From contig NZ_CP127389.1 in the NCBI RefSeq assembly GCF_030271835.1, positions 1,400,001 through 1,464,000 on the forward strand: 64,000 bases of DNA, written 5' to 3'. The translations under genes and the position numbers were made by a program. Below are positions 29,835-38,743 of the stretch, piece after piece (the first letter of the stretch is position 1; each line of letters opens with the position of its first letter). The notes under the pieces are model-generated. The model ran no database searches and was not told the origin of the DNA. It saw only the letters and a program-made list of their open reading frames with translations. The stretch is from Proteus appendicitidis (GTDB lineage Bacteria; Pseudomonadota; Gammaproteobacteria; Enterobacterales; Enterobacteriaceae).

Positions 29835-30146
29835 AACATCCTATTTTCTAATAATGACGCATAAAAATGGCTTATTAAAATAAGTAATATCATTCATTAT
29901 TGCACAAAACTTATTTAAAAATATAACAATAAGCTAAATTTATAGTCTTTGTTTAACTTTTAAATGTTAAATTTATCTTTGATATAAAAACAAAGAATAG
30001 ATGAAATTCGGAGTTATGATCTGAATAAGATTAAATTACTCACATAATCAAAATGTTATCACTATGCTTTCTTGGAAAGGTAAGTTTTCAATATGATAGG
30101 TAGGATGAAAAACTAGATGAGAATAAGTTTTATTTTTATAACAGAA
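29835..30146. other. Upstream region of the ytcA-mdtNO operon
   Basis: About 310 bases, AT-rich. It contains a near-palindrome TTTAACTTTTAAATGTTAAA (29951-29970) that could be an operator, but no regulator gene lies beside it. Confidence 0.35.
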
Positions 30147-30181
30147 ATAAAAAAGCCTAATCTTAAAAAGAGTAGGCTTTA
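30147..30181 (-). terminator. Terminator of fabA
   Basis: An AAAGCCTA.TCTT/AGA.TAGGCTTT hairpin with T6 on the minus strand, 20 bases past the fabA stop. Confidence 0.75.
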
Positions 30182-30201
30182 GTCTATCAGTTACTGACGA
30201 T

Positions 30202-30720
30202 TTAGAATGCAGTCGTATCTTTAAATAAGCCAACTTTTAAATCTTTTGCTTCATAAATCAGCTTACCATCAACATACACTTCACCATCGGCAATACCCAT
30301 AATCAGTTTACGATTGATAACACGTTTGAAATCAATTTTATAGGTAACTTTTTTTGCTGTTGGTAATATTTGTCCAGTGAATTTTACTTCGCCAACACCA
30401 AGTGCGCGGCCTTTACCTTCACCACCAAGCCAGCCAAGATAGAAGCCAACAAGTTGCCACATGGCATCTAGACCTAAGCAACCCGGCATAACAGGATCAT
30501 TGACGAAGTGGCAATCAAAGAACCATAAATCTGGCTTGATATCGAATTCTGCTTCGATAAAGCCTTTATTATGGGTGCCGCCATCTTCTGTCATTTTAAT
30601 GATGCGATCCATCATTAGCATATTACCAGATGGCAGTGGTGGGCCATCTTGGCCAAATAATTCACCACGGCCTGAAGCAATGAGGTCTTCTTTAGAATAA
30701 GATTCGCGTTTATCAACCAT
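30202..30720 (-). CDS. fabA: 3-hydroxydecanoyl-ACP dehydratase/isomerase
   Basis: 172 residues, the E. coli length. The hot-dog-fold enzyme dehydrates beta-hydroxydecanoyl-ACP and isomerises trans-2- to cis-3-decenoyl-ACP, the branch point to unsaturated fatty acids. Active-site His lies in [24 protein letters not shown] and the catalytic Asp in GLDAMWQ. The start [13 protein letters not shown] matches E. coli. A FabR-like palindrome lies 39 bases upstream. Confidence 0.97.
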   Translation of the reverse strand: MVDKRESYSKEDLIASGRGELFGQDGPPLPSGNMLMMDRIIKMTEDGGTHNKGFIEAEFDIKPDLWFFDCHFVNDPVMPGCLGLDAMWQLVGFYLGWLGGEGKGRALGVGEVKFTGQILPTAKKVTYKIDFKRVINRKLIMGIADGEVYVDGKLIYEAKDLKVGLFKDTTAF

Positions 30721-30758
30721 TGTCTATATAGCCTTTATCAAGTGTAAGATAACAGAAT

Positions 30759-30776
30759 AGCTTACACTTGTACGCT
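30759..30776 (-). promoter_or_regulatory. Candidate FabR operator of fabA
   Basis: AGCTTACACTTGTACGCT is an imperfect palindrome close to the FabR site (AGCGTACA..TGTACGCT type) known at fabA and fabB. The site is seen; FabR binding is inferred from the family. Confidence 0.5.
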
Positions 30777-30803
30777 GAACAACTCCGATCACTTGAAACA
30801 GAA

Positions 30804-32546
30804 TTATCTGAATAGACGTAAGAACCAAGGTAATTTAGGTCTATCCTGATTATTTGCGAGTGTTATACGATCATGAATAACAGCTAACAAGTGTGAGTCT
30901 GATTGTTCTGGTTCACATTGCTCTTCATAATATGGTTGACGAGTCAGTAACGTTATCGCTTCTGCTACATGAGTGACAGGCCAAATATGAAATTTTTCTT
31001 CTTTTACCGCTTGTTGCACATTTTCGTTGAGTACAAGATGACGAATATTAGCAAGAGGAATAATTACGCCTTGCGCACCCGTTAATCCTCTTTGTTGGCA
31101 GATATCAAAGAAGCCTTCGATTTTCTGGTTTACGCCACCAATTGGTTGGACTTGACCAAATTGATCAACGGCACCTGTAACCGCAATTTGCTGATCAATA
31201 GGTTGTTGTGCCAGTGTGCTAATAAAAGCACATAATTCAGCCAAAGAGGCGCTATCACCATCAACCTCACCATATGATTGCTCAAAAACAATCGAGGTGC
31301 TAAATGGCTGCGGTTGGTCTAAACGTAATTCTGAGTTTAAGTAAGCTTGCATAATCATCATTCCTTTAGCATGAAGATTGCCACCAAGCTCTGCTTTTCG
31401 CTCAACATCCGTAAACTCACCATCACCTATATGTGCAACGCAGGTAATACGAGTCGGCTCTCCGATTAAATCAGGATATCCCGGGTAATCTAAGACAGAA
31501 AGCCCATTGATTTGACCAATAGCTTCACCTTCTGTTTGTATCATTACTTGGTCTTGTAAAATCTCATCACGACTACGTTCTAACAAATAACTGTGTCGCC
31601 ATAGGCGGTTTTCTTCAGCTTTTTTCAATGCATCGGCATTTAGAAAAGCACCATGATTAAAACGTATGGCATAACGAAGCTGGCGTAAGATCCATTCTAA
31701 ATCTAGGCTCAGTATTAACTGATCTTCATGTTGTCTTGCTGCTTGTGTTAGCAAGACTTCCCAAGCATCCGCAGATAGAGAAGGGAGGCGATATTTTTGA
31801 CACAATGAATTTACAAATCCACACCATTGAGAAAGAGCGGTTTCGTCTTCTAAATACATGTCGTATTCATATTCACCATATAAAGCAGTGCTACTTAGTT
31901 CTGGCTCCATAAATTCAAGCTCTTCAAGGCTAAGTCTATCGCCAACTAAGATAACTCGAAGATTGAGCGGCATGCTCTCAATAGGTAAAGGTAAGGATTG
32001 ATTGTCATTCCAGACAAGCCATTCAAAACGCTGCTCTTCAACCATTTTTTTAAGGCGGAACCACATTAGTGGTTGTGCAAGTAAAGATTTTATAGAGAGG
32101 ACTAAGATGCCTCCATTTACTTTATGCAATAAGCCTGGGCTGAGGGTAACTTCATCTTTATGGCAATAGAATGAACCAAAGAGTTGTTCTGGCTCTATCC
32201 ATTGGCAACAAGTAATAGATTCTGATGATGAAAATGCACCTTGTACATTATCTTGCCAATTGATTTTATTGGTTTCTGCTTGATAACTGCCAACAACAGG
32301 ATCAGTTTTGATCCCTGATTGCATTAATGTGTCTGTCAGCATATCAAAGTAAGCAGCAGAATCATCCACTTTTAACAGCATAAACTGCCCTGAATCTGCA
32401 TTATTTAACCATTGCAGGCTTTCATACAGGCGAGGTTGAACCTCACGAAGTAGAGATGCAGGTAATTGAGATGCCGTTTGAAAGAAAGTTTGGTAGGAGG
32501 CGTAATCAGGACGTAACGCCTGCCATTCTAATTCGTTGTTTTTCAA
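30804..32546 (-). CDS. ycbZ: Lon-type protease homologue YcbZ (LonH)
   Basis: 580 residues (E. coli 586). There is no AAA Walker A; the N-terminal about 350 residues are the divergent LonB/LonC-like ATPase remnant. The C-terminal protease domain (about 360-550) has the catalytic Ser in VDGDSASLAELCAF and the Lys in GGVNQKIEGFFDICQQRG. ERKAELGGNLHAKGMMI precedes it. Function in the cell is not settled. It sits upstream of fabA in the same direction, as in E. coli, 83 bases apart, with a fabA promoter between. Confidence 0.93.
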   Translation of the reverse strand: MKNNELEWQALRPDYASYQTFFQTASQLPASLLREVQPRLYESLQWLNNADSGQFMLLKVDDSAAYFDMLTDTLMQSGIKTDPVVGSYQAETNKINWQDNVQGAFSSSESITCCQWIEPEQLFGSFYCHKDEVTLSPGLLHKVNGGILVLSIKSLLAQPLMWFRLKKMVEEQRFEWLVWNDNQSLPLPIESMPLNLRVILVGDRLSLEELEFMEPELSSTALYGEYEYDMYLEDETALSQWCGFVNSLCQKYRLPSLSADAWEVLLTQAARQHEDQLILSLDLEWILRQLRYAIRFNHGAFLNADALKKAEENRLWRHSYLLERSRDEILQDQVMIQTEGEAIGQINGLSVLDYPGYPDLIGEPTRITCVAHIGDGEFTDVERKAELGGNLHAKGMMIMQAYLNSELRLDQPQPFSTSIVFEQSYGEVDGDSASLAELCAFISTLAQQPIDQQIAVTGAVDQFGQVQPIGGVNQKIEGFFDICQQRGLTGAQGVIIPLANIRHLVLNENVQQAVKEEKFHIWPVTHVAEAITLLTRQPYYEEQCEPEQSDSHLLAVIHDRITLANNQDRPKLPWFLRLFR

Positions 32547-32907
32547 GGTTACCGTTTTTATTATTGATTAGTGAAAAGAGATAATTAGATATCGTATAAG
32601 TCGATATCTATCCTGCAATAAGACGGTTCTTTAACTGTCATCAACTGCATAGGCAGGGAATATGTACCGCTACGACCTTATAATGACGGGTTAAAAATGG
32701 GTCATTAAGGTTTTATGATAGCGACGCTCGATTCTATCATAACGCGCTCAGAAAACTATCCCTTATCAAGGCTTGTTATTAATTGATAAGAAAGATTATG
32801 TAAAATAAATTTGTCTATAAAATAATCGAAAAATTTCGGTTCAGTGGCAGTATTTTTGTAAAATTGTTGATATGCTACTATATAGTTACGTTGTCACGGG
32901 ATTTTGT
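32547..32907. other. Divergent ycbZ/matP promoter region
   Basis: 360 bases holding both promoters. Two inverted repeats stand out: AGATATCG/CGATATCT (32587-32609) and TTATGATAG/CTATCATAA (32713-32742). Neither has a T tract, so operators or leader hairpins are more likely than terminators. Confidence 0.45.
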
Positions 32908-33369
32908 ATGAAATATCAACAATTAGAGAACCTAGAATGTGGCTGGAAATGGGCCTATCTAGTAAAAAAACACCGTGAAGGTGAATTAATTACCCGTTAT
33001 ATAGAAAGAAGTGCCGCTGATGAGGCTGTCGAGCAATTGTTGCTTCTGGAATCGCAACCACTAAAAGTTTTAGAGTGGATAGATTTGCATATGGATCCTG
33101 ATTTATCTAATAGGATGAAGCAAACGATTAGAGCACGAAGAAAACGTTATTTTAATGCTGAGCATCAACACACGCGCAAAAAATCAATCGATTTAACATT
33201 TAAAGTTTGGCAGCGCTTATCTGCATTGTCACAACGAAGAGGGATCACATTATCAGAAACGATCGTGCAATTAATTGAAGATGCTGAGCGAAAAGAACAA
33301 TATGCATTAAAAGTGCATAGTTTAAAAGATGGGCTTATTGAGTTATTAGAACGCGATAAAGAAAAATAA
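32908..33369 (+). CDS. matP: Macrodomain Ter protein MatP
   Basis: 153 residues from the ATG at 32908, giving [33 protein letters not shown] as in E. coli (150). The longer frame from 32872 adds 12 unmatched residues. The N-terminal four-helix bundle is followed by a ribbon-helix-helix ([18 protein letters not shown]) that binds matS sites, and a C-terminal coiled coil for tetramerisation (about 130-153). MatP organises the chromosome terminus. No matS site (GTGACRNYGTCAC) was noticed in the window by eye. Confidence 0.95.
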   Translation: MKYQQLENLECGWKWAYLVKKHREGELITRYIERSAADEAVEQLLLLESQPLKVLEWIDLHMDPDLSNRMKQTIRARRKRYFNAEHQHTRKKSIDLTFKVWQRLSALSQRRGITLSETIVQLIEDAERKEQYALKVHSLKDGLIELLERDKEK

Positions 33370-33499
33370 GTTACATTAATTTTGGCTTACTGGTCTCGAC
33401 AATTAATTTGTTTTTATTGTGATATTTCATACTGGCCCGAACACATTTTTGTCTTTATATTTTTACCTAATTTTATCTACCTAATTTTATCGCCATAAA

Positions 33500-33526
33500 G
33501 AAAAACCCTGCCATTGGCAGGGTTTT
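33500..33526 (-). terminator. Terminator of ompA
   Basis: An AACCCTGCC/GGCAGGGTT stem with a 3-base loop and T-rich minus-strand tail; it may also stop matP transcription from the other side. Confidence 0.85.
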
Positions 33527-33561
33527 GAATTCATCAACAGTAGATTATTCTACTATCTGAA

Positions 33562-34653
33562 TTATTTACCAGCAGGAACAACAACTTCAGTTGTACCTTG
33601 GATTTCGATCTCAACACGACGGTCTGGCGCTAAGCAATCGATCAGAGCTGAACGAGCTTTAACGTTGTCACAAGTGTTGCCAGTAACTGGGTTTTCTTTA
33701 CCACGACCTTCTGCAGAGATGCTGTTTGCAGGGATACCTTTAGAAACCAGGTAATCAACTACAGATTGAGCACGTTTTTCTGACAGAGGCAGGTTGTAGT
33801 TTTGTGAACCGATACGGTCAGTGTAACCGATAACTACTACACGACCTTGAGTTGGGTCGATGTTAGCCAGTTCATTGTACAGACCATTCAGAGCATCTTG
33901 ACCTTCAGCTTTCAGAGTAGATTTGTTGAAGTTGAACAGAACGTCTGAACGCAGAGTAAAGGTTTTGTTCTCAACAACTGGAGCTGGAGCTACAACTGGA
34001 GCTGGAGCTACAACTGGAGCTGGAGTTTCTTGGTTGAAGCGGTAAGCAACACCAACACTCAGCATGCCGTTGTCTGGACGAGCATTCAGAGTACCTTTAT
34101 CACCGATGTTGTTGATCCATTGATATTCAACACGGGTAGCGATGTTTGGAGTGATCGCGTATTCAGTACCTAATGCGAATACTGGAGAAACACCAGTGTC
34201 GTTATTAGAGAAACGTTCTTGTTTTGGAGATAAAGAAGTAGCGTTTTTAGTTGCAGAAGAATCTGCACGCCATACCATACCACCTAAACGTGTATAAACG
34301 TCTAAGTCTTCCATTACTGGATAGCTTAATTTAGTGGTTAATTGGATACCTTGAGCACGGAATGCACCGTTGTCATATGAACCTTTGTAAGTCATACGAC
34401 CTAACCAATCATAACCCAGTTCAAAACCTAAGTATTGGTTGTATTGATAACCAGCAAATGCACCTGCACCTAACTGATCACGGTGAGTGTTACCGTTACC
34501 AATAGAAGTTTCACCGAAATGGTTACTAGTACCTTGGTATTGAGACCAACCTAATTTACCACCGGTATACCAGGTATTGTCTTTTGGAGCTGCTTGCGCT
34601 GCAGTTGCGAAAGCTGCCACTGCCACTGCTAATGCGATAGCTGTCTTTTTCAT
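33562..34653 (-). CDS. ompA: Outer membrane protein A
   Basis: 363 residues from the ATG at 34653, after a GAGGC site in a context nearly identical to E. coli ompA. The signal peptide ends AAQA. An 8-strand barrel (about 22-195) is followed by a Pro-Ala hinge with repeated APAPVV, then the peptidoglycan-binding OmpA domain (about 230-350) with [25 protein letters not shown] and the two Cys of [23 protein letters not shown]. It is among the most abundant outer-membrane proteins and anchors the envelope. Confidence 0.96.
   Translation of the reverse strand: MKKTAIALAVAVAAFATAAQAAPKDNTWYTGGKLGWSQYQGTSNHFGETSIGNGNTHRDQLGAGAFAGYQYNQYLGFELGYDWLGRMTYKGSYDNGAFRAQGIQLTTKLSYPVMEDLDVYTRLGGMVWRADSSATKNATSLSPKQERFSNNDTGVSPVFALGTEYAITPNIATRVEYQWINNIGDKGTLNARPDNGMLSVGVAYRFNQETPAPVVAPAPVVAPAPVVENKTFTLRSDVLFNFNKSTLKAEGQDALNGLYNELANIDPTQGRVVVIGYTDRIGSQNYNLPLSEKRAQSVVDYLVSKGIPANSISAEGRGKENPVTGNTCDNVKARSALIDCLAPDRRVEIEIQGTTEVVVPAGK
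33976..34025 (-). repeat. 18-bp tandem repeat in the ompA hinge
   Basis: The unit AACTGGAGCTGGAGCTAC (plus strand) occurs twice in full and a third time in part. It encodes the repeated VVAPAP hinge of OmpA. Unit loss or gain would keep the frame and change hinge length. Confidence 0.85.
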
Positions 34654-35000
34654 TTTACGCCTCGTTATCATCCAAGTTAGGCATTTGGCTTTAAGCCTTA
34701 TTATTTGCCCTTGGTTAAATTATTGTTAGGAATCCAATGCTCTCATCAAATGATGATCCCAAAAATGGGATTTAAAGCATAACCTTAACGACATAAAGTC
34801 TACAATGAACTTAAAAAGTTACAAGTAATCCTTTAAAATTCGACTTAAAATTTTAAAAAGATCCGTCTTATTCCACAATGGGGAAGATTCTGTATTTTTG
34901 TTAAATTTGTTGTAACTATATGATTTAGGTTATAAATACATTTGACTTATCTTAAATGATATCAGCGTGTTTTGAGTATTAGGAAAACTCTTAAATTTCA
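34654..35000. other. ompA leader and promoter region
   Basis: 347 bases between sulA and ompA, both on the minus strand. It should hold the ompA promoter and a long untranslated leader, as in E. coli. No ORF. Confidence 0.5.
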
Positions 35001-35552
35001 CTAATGGTAGTGAATTGAATGAATTTTTACGGAATTCAAATGTCGTTTAGATGCATTACTACTTTCTAAATGGATATTTGTATTAACTTGCTGTCGCATA
35101 ATAAACCCAAGGGTTTTTCCTTTACTTGCAGCAGATTCTAATCGTTTCATCTCTTCTGACGATATTTCTGGTAACCAACCGAGTACTACACTGTAATTAC
35201 CACTCATCAGTGCTTTTTCCATTAAATCAACAGTAGTTATCATATTTATATGATTTAACTGAATTATCTTATTAAGTGGTAATCCCGCATTTTTTAACCA
35301 AGTACGATTTAGTTTTTGTTGTGGGTTTAACCACAATAACCAACGTGATTCATGACTATACTGTCTCAGTAATGGCAAAAGGATGTGATTAATGACGAGC
35401 GGATTTTGGTAGAGAAGTTCACTCACCATACCTTGTTTATTGTTGCTATCGTAAGTCGCCACTGTTGAAGGGATAGATAGAGGTAATACCTCATTTGAGA
35501 TCTCTTGGAGAATGGCGTTCTGTCTTGTCGGAGATGATGTTGAGAGTTTCAT
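35001..35552 (-). CDS. sulA: SOS cell-division inhibitor SulA
   Basis: 183 residues (E. coli 169). The core LLPLLRQYSHESRWLLWLNPQQKLNRTWLKNAGLPLNKIIQL and SGNYSVVLGWLPEISSEEMKRLESAASKGKTLGFIMR, and the C-terminal KIHSIHYH, match SulA. The tail is the Lon degradation signal. SulA blocks FtsZ assembly during DNA damage. A LexA box lies just upstream. The N-terminal about 25 residues are not conserved. Confidence 0.94.
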   Translation of the reverse strand: MKLSTSSPTRQNAILQEISNEVLPLSIPSTVATYDSNNKQGMVSELLYQNPLVINHILLPLLRQYSHESRWLLWLNPQQKLNRTWLKNAGLPLNKIIQLNHINMITTVDLMEKALMSGNYSVVLGWLPEISSEEMKRLESAASKGKTLGFIMRQQVNTNIHLESSNASKRHLNSVKIHSIHYH

Positions 35553-35573
35553 ATTTACCTCGTTCCATGTATA

Positions 35574-35589
35574 CTGTATGAATATACAG
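35574..35589 (-). promoter_or_regulatory. LexA (SOS) box of sulA
   Basis: CTGTATGAATATACAG fits the CTGT-N8-ACAG LexA consensus exactly and is embedded in a longer TATACTGTAT/ATACAGTA palindrome, 22 bases upstream of the sulA start. This is the expected site of SOS control. Confidence 0.93.
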
Positions 35590-35781
35590 TATCTCTATAT
35601 TTCGCTTAAATCAAGCTCCTTTTTTTGAAAGTTCCTCTCAAATTTTATGTAAATCTCTATTTTTGAGTCGTTAACTATTGGCAATATAAAGGAAATTCTT
35701 TATTGTCTTTCTTGTGATGTCTTATGCATGTTTTTGAATTCAAAGATAAAATTTAATCTTAAAGTATGTGTTGGAGTTTCA

Positions 35782-36390
35782 ATGTTATTTTTACCTGAGC
35801 AAAGGAAGGCTCATTTATTATCGCGTATTGCGCAATATGGAGAGTTAACAACAAAGTCTCAATTTGGTGGCGTTAGCTTAATGATTGATGATGTTATGTT
35901 TGCTATCACGTCAGATAATGAGTTTTATTTAAAAGGAAGTGGCTTTTTAGAAACTCTTTATAAGGCAACAAAAATGAGTTCCTATACCTATTTGAAAAAA
36001 GGAATTCCTATCATATTGCGTTATTACCATATAACGGATTCGCTATGGGAAAATCAGCAAAAATTAGATCAATATATTGATATGTCATATCACTACAGCA
36101 TTCAAGAATATTTAGGACAACGAAAGAAGCCTTGCAGAATAAAAGACTTACCTAATCTAGGCGTGATATTAGAAAAAAGATTGAATCAAATTGGCATTAA
36201 TCAAGTTGAAGAACTGCGTTTAATCGGTGCTAAAGCGTGTTATCTAAAATTAATGCATAGCCACAATTTGAGGAATAGTGAACTTTTACTCTCATTGGCA
36301 GGAGCTATCGTCGGGTGTCATCGTTCTGTATTACCTAGTCAACTTAAAATGGAGTTATTAGATTGGTACAACGAATTATCTTTCCAATAA
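35782..36390 (+). CDS. sxy: Competence/CRP-S regulator Sxy (TfoX)
   Basis: 202 residues from the ATG at 35782, which follows TTGGAG; the longer frame from 35728 has no clear site. The N-terminal TfoX domain has FGGVSLMIDDVMFAITSDNEFYLKG; the C-terminal TfoX domain has RIKDLPNLGVILEKRLNQIGINQVEELRLIGAKACYLKL. Sxy assists CRP at CRP-S promoters of DNA uptake genes. It diverges from sulA, as in E. coli. Confidence 0.92.
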   Translation: MLFLPEQRKAHLLSRIAQYGELTTKSQFGGVSLMIDDVMFAITSDNEFYLKGSGFLETLYKATKMSSYTYLKKGIPIILRYYHITDSLWENQQKLDQYIDMSYHYSIQEYLGQRKKPCRIKDLPNLGVILEKRLNQIGINQVEELRLIGAKACYLKLMHSHNLRNSELLLSLAGAIVGCHRSVLPSQLKMELLDWYNELSFQ

Positions 36391-36405
36391 GATAAAAACA
36401 ATGAC

Positions 36406-36449
36406 CGTTATTTTCTCTAATGTACTTATGGAAATTAGAGAAAATAACG
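36406..36449. repeat. Long 16-bp inverted repeat between sxy and yccS
   Basis: CGTTATTTTCTCTAAT and its exact complement are separated by 12 bases, between two converging genes. There is no T tract, yet the position and strength of the hairpin suggest a bidirectional transcript end or processing site. Confidence 0.7.
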
Positions 36450-36460
36450 TCAATATGAGT

Positions 36461-38629
36461 CTAAACTTGAGGTTGAGGTAGGCTGTTTGATTCGCTTTGC
36501 TCAATAATTTGGATACAACTAATAATTTGTGGCAGTAAATCCAATAGTAAGCGGATCTGAGTAAGTACTAATTGAATGCGAGGATTATCTGCATTAGGTA
36601 ATAGATTAATCCTTTCAATTAATTCTACATGAGATTGCTTAAATCCTTCGTCTTGCGGTGTTTTGCGACGTAAAGCAGAATCGATATAACAAACCGTATC
36701 ATTAAGCAATGTAAGCACATTCTCATCTTCTATTTTTGAACGATGAACACCAAGTGCAGAAATATAACTGAGTAAAGTATGATTTAAACAAAGCAACTGG
36801 AATGCTACTTCTTGGGATGCTTGATAGCTTTTTGGCTCTGATGACATATTTGAGATCAGTGAAGCTAATTCACCATCACTGCTATGAGCATTTCGACGAG
36901 CAATTCGATAACTCAAGCTATTATCTTTCCCTTGGTAATATTGAATAAGGATGGCATCAAGATAATAACAGTTATTCGTCATTGTTTTTTGAATAACAAC
37001 AGGCAGTTGACGGAATTTCCAATCAGGCCAAATAAAACTAACTGCAAACCATGCTATGGCACAGCCAATTAAGGTATCAATAATACGAGGAAGAGCAACA
37101 TCATAACCTTCACCAAGCAGATTGAAGCTTAATAAAACCAATAAAGTAATAAATAGTGTGGCATGTGCATATTGTATGGTTCTAAATGCGAAAAAGAGCG
37201 TACCTGTTATCACAATTAAAACGAGTTGCCCTTCAATTGAAGGCACAAAATATAAAATAGGGAAGCCAATTAAAATACCAATAATAGTACCACTTACACG
37301 CAGTGTAAGACGTCGGCGAGTCGCATTGTAGTTAGGTTGGCAAACAAATAGGCTGGTCAATAATATCCAATAGCCTCTATCCAATTGGAAAAATTGAATA
37401 ATGGCATAGCCAATACATAAAACCAGTGACATCCTAACGGCATGCCTAAAAAGCGCCGATTTAGGCGTAAGGTGCTCTCTTATTCTTAGTGCAATATCGC
37501 GCCATCCTGTTAAACCATCATCAGAAAGTTGCGTTTCTTCCTTTTGGTCATGGGATATTTGATATTGCTCTGTACTAATACTTCGTAAAAGCGCATCAAT
37601 GCCTTGAAGGTTTTGCAATAAATTATTTAAAGGCGTTATTAGTTGTGGTTCTGAAGTCGTATTTTTTAAATGATTTAATGCATTCTCTAAATAATTTATA
37701 GCGCGCTCTAATGAAGGGTTATGCTGATATTTTTTATGCCAAAGAATAGATTGTGCAACTTGTTCACACGCTCGTGCTTGCATAGAAAGTAAACGTTGAA
37801 AACGAAATAACACATCGCTATGTCGTAATTCATTACTTAATAGTTGATATTGAACATGTGACGAACTTGCTCTTTCATGAATATCCTGAGCAACAAAATA
37901 GTAATGAAGTGTGAAACGGCTACTACGTTGACCTCTATCACCTTTTAATCGACTTAATAATGTAACTTTAGTTTGGTTCATCGAGTCAATTAATTGGCTA
38001 TTTGCCATTGCTAAATTATAAAGGGAATGTTGATAGTCATCTTCGATATCAGGATCAAATAATGTTGCTTTAGCTTCGAGGTAAGTTGCAAGCTGTTGGT
38101 AGCAGCGAGTTAAATTGTCCTGAACTGGGCGAATTGGGAATAATAAGTGACCAACCAATGTTAAAGAGTTATACCAAATAGCGCCTAATAGCAATAAAAC
38201 GGGTTGTTCATACCATTCAGGGAAAATAGGCATACCGAGCATAGTATAAATTGCGATTAATAAAGCACCAAAAGCAATGGTTGCGTACCGTTGCCCTAAA
38301 GCACCTAACAAAATAAATCCCCAAGTAGAAATGGCTAAACCGCAAAAGAATAAAATAGGATATGGATAAAGCAATCCTATTGATGCTGAAGCAAGAAGAA
38401 AACAGCATAAAGTGATAACGAGGTTTTTTAAACGACCAACAAGCCTATCATCTAAGTCAGTTAATGCAGCTGCAACCACACCTAAAGTTAGAGGAATTGT
38501 GTATTTAGGCTCTTGTCCTAAAACCCAAGGAAACAAAGTCGTTCCTGTAAGCGCGATTATTATGCGAATATAATATAAAAAGTGGCTATTATAGATAAAT
38601 CGGCGGGCGCCATTTAGCAAAGTGAACAC
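36461..38629 (-). CDS. yccS: FUSC-family inner membrane protein YccS
   Basis: 722 residues (E. coli about 717). Two groups of membrane helices (about 15-150 and 395-525) with large soluble helical domains in between and at the C-terminus, the YccS/YhfK branch of the FUSC family. Conserved segments include LTLGVVAAALTDLDDRLVGRLKNL, GQRYATIAFGALLIAIYTMLG and QPNYNATRRRLTLRVSGTIIG. The exporter role is inferred from the family; no substrate is known. E. coli has yccF next to it; here it is absent. Confidence 0.9.
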   Translation of the reverse strand: MFTLLNGARRFIYNSHFLYYIRIIIALTGTTLFPWVLGQEPKYTIPLTLGVVAAALTDLDDRLVGRLKNLVITLCCFLLASASIGLLYPYPILFFCGLAISTWGFILLGALGQRYATIAFGALLIAIYTMLGMPIFPEWYEQPVLLLLGAIWYNSLTLVGHLLFPIRPVQDNLTRCYQQLATYLEAKATLFDPDIEDDYQHSLYNLAMANSQLIDSMNQTKVTLLSRLKGDRGQRSSRFTLHYYFVAQDIHERASSSHVQYQLLSNELRHSDVLFRFQRLLSMQARACEQVAQSILWHKKYQHNPSLERAINYLENALNHLKNTTSEPQLITPLNNLLQNLQGIDALLRSISTEQYQISHDQKEETQLSDDGLTGWRDIALRIREHLTPKSALFRHAVRMSLVLCIGYAIIQFFQLDRGYWILLTSLFVCQPNYNATRRRLTLRVSGTIIGILIGFPILYFVPSIEGQLVLIVITGTLFFAFRTIQYAHATLFITLLVLLSFNLLGEGYDVALPRIIDTLIGCAIAWFAVSFIWPDWKFRQLPVVIQKTMTNNCYYLDAILIQYYQGKDNSLSYRIARRNAHSSDGELASLISNMSSEPKSYQASQEVAFQLLCLNHTLLSYISALGVHRSKIEDENVLTLLNDTVCYIDSALRRKTPQDEGFKQSHVELIERINLLPNADNPRIQLVLTQIRLLLDLLPQIISCIQIIEQSESNSLPQPQV

Positions 38630-38743
38630 AAAAAGCCCTTAAATAAACAAGATGAAGATAATTACCTCTTAGAATATAGGGTTTATCACCGATTAAAAAG
38701 AGCTTAACAACAGACTATTTGTTATTTATTGCAGGAATTACGT

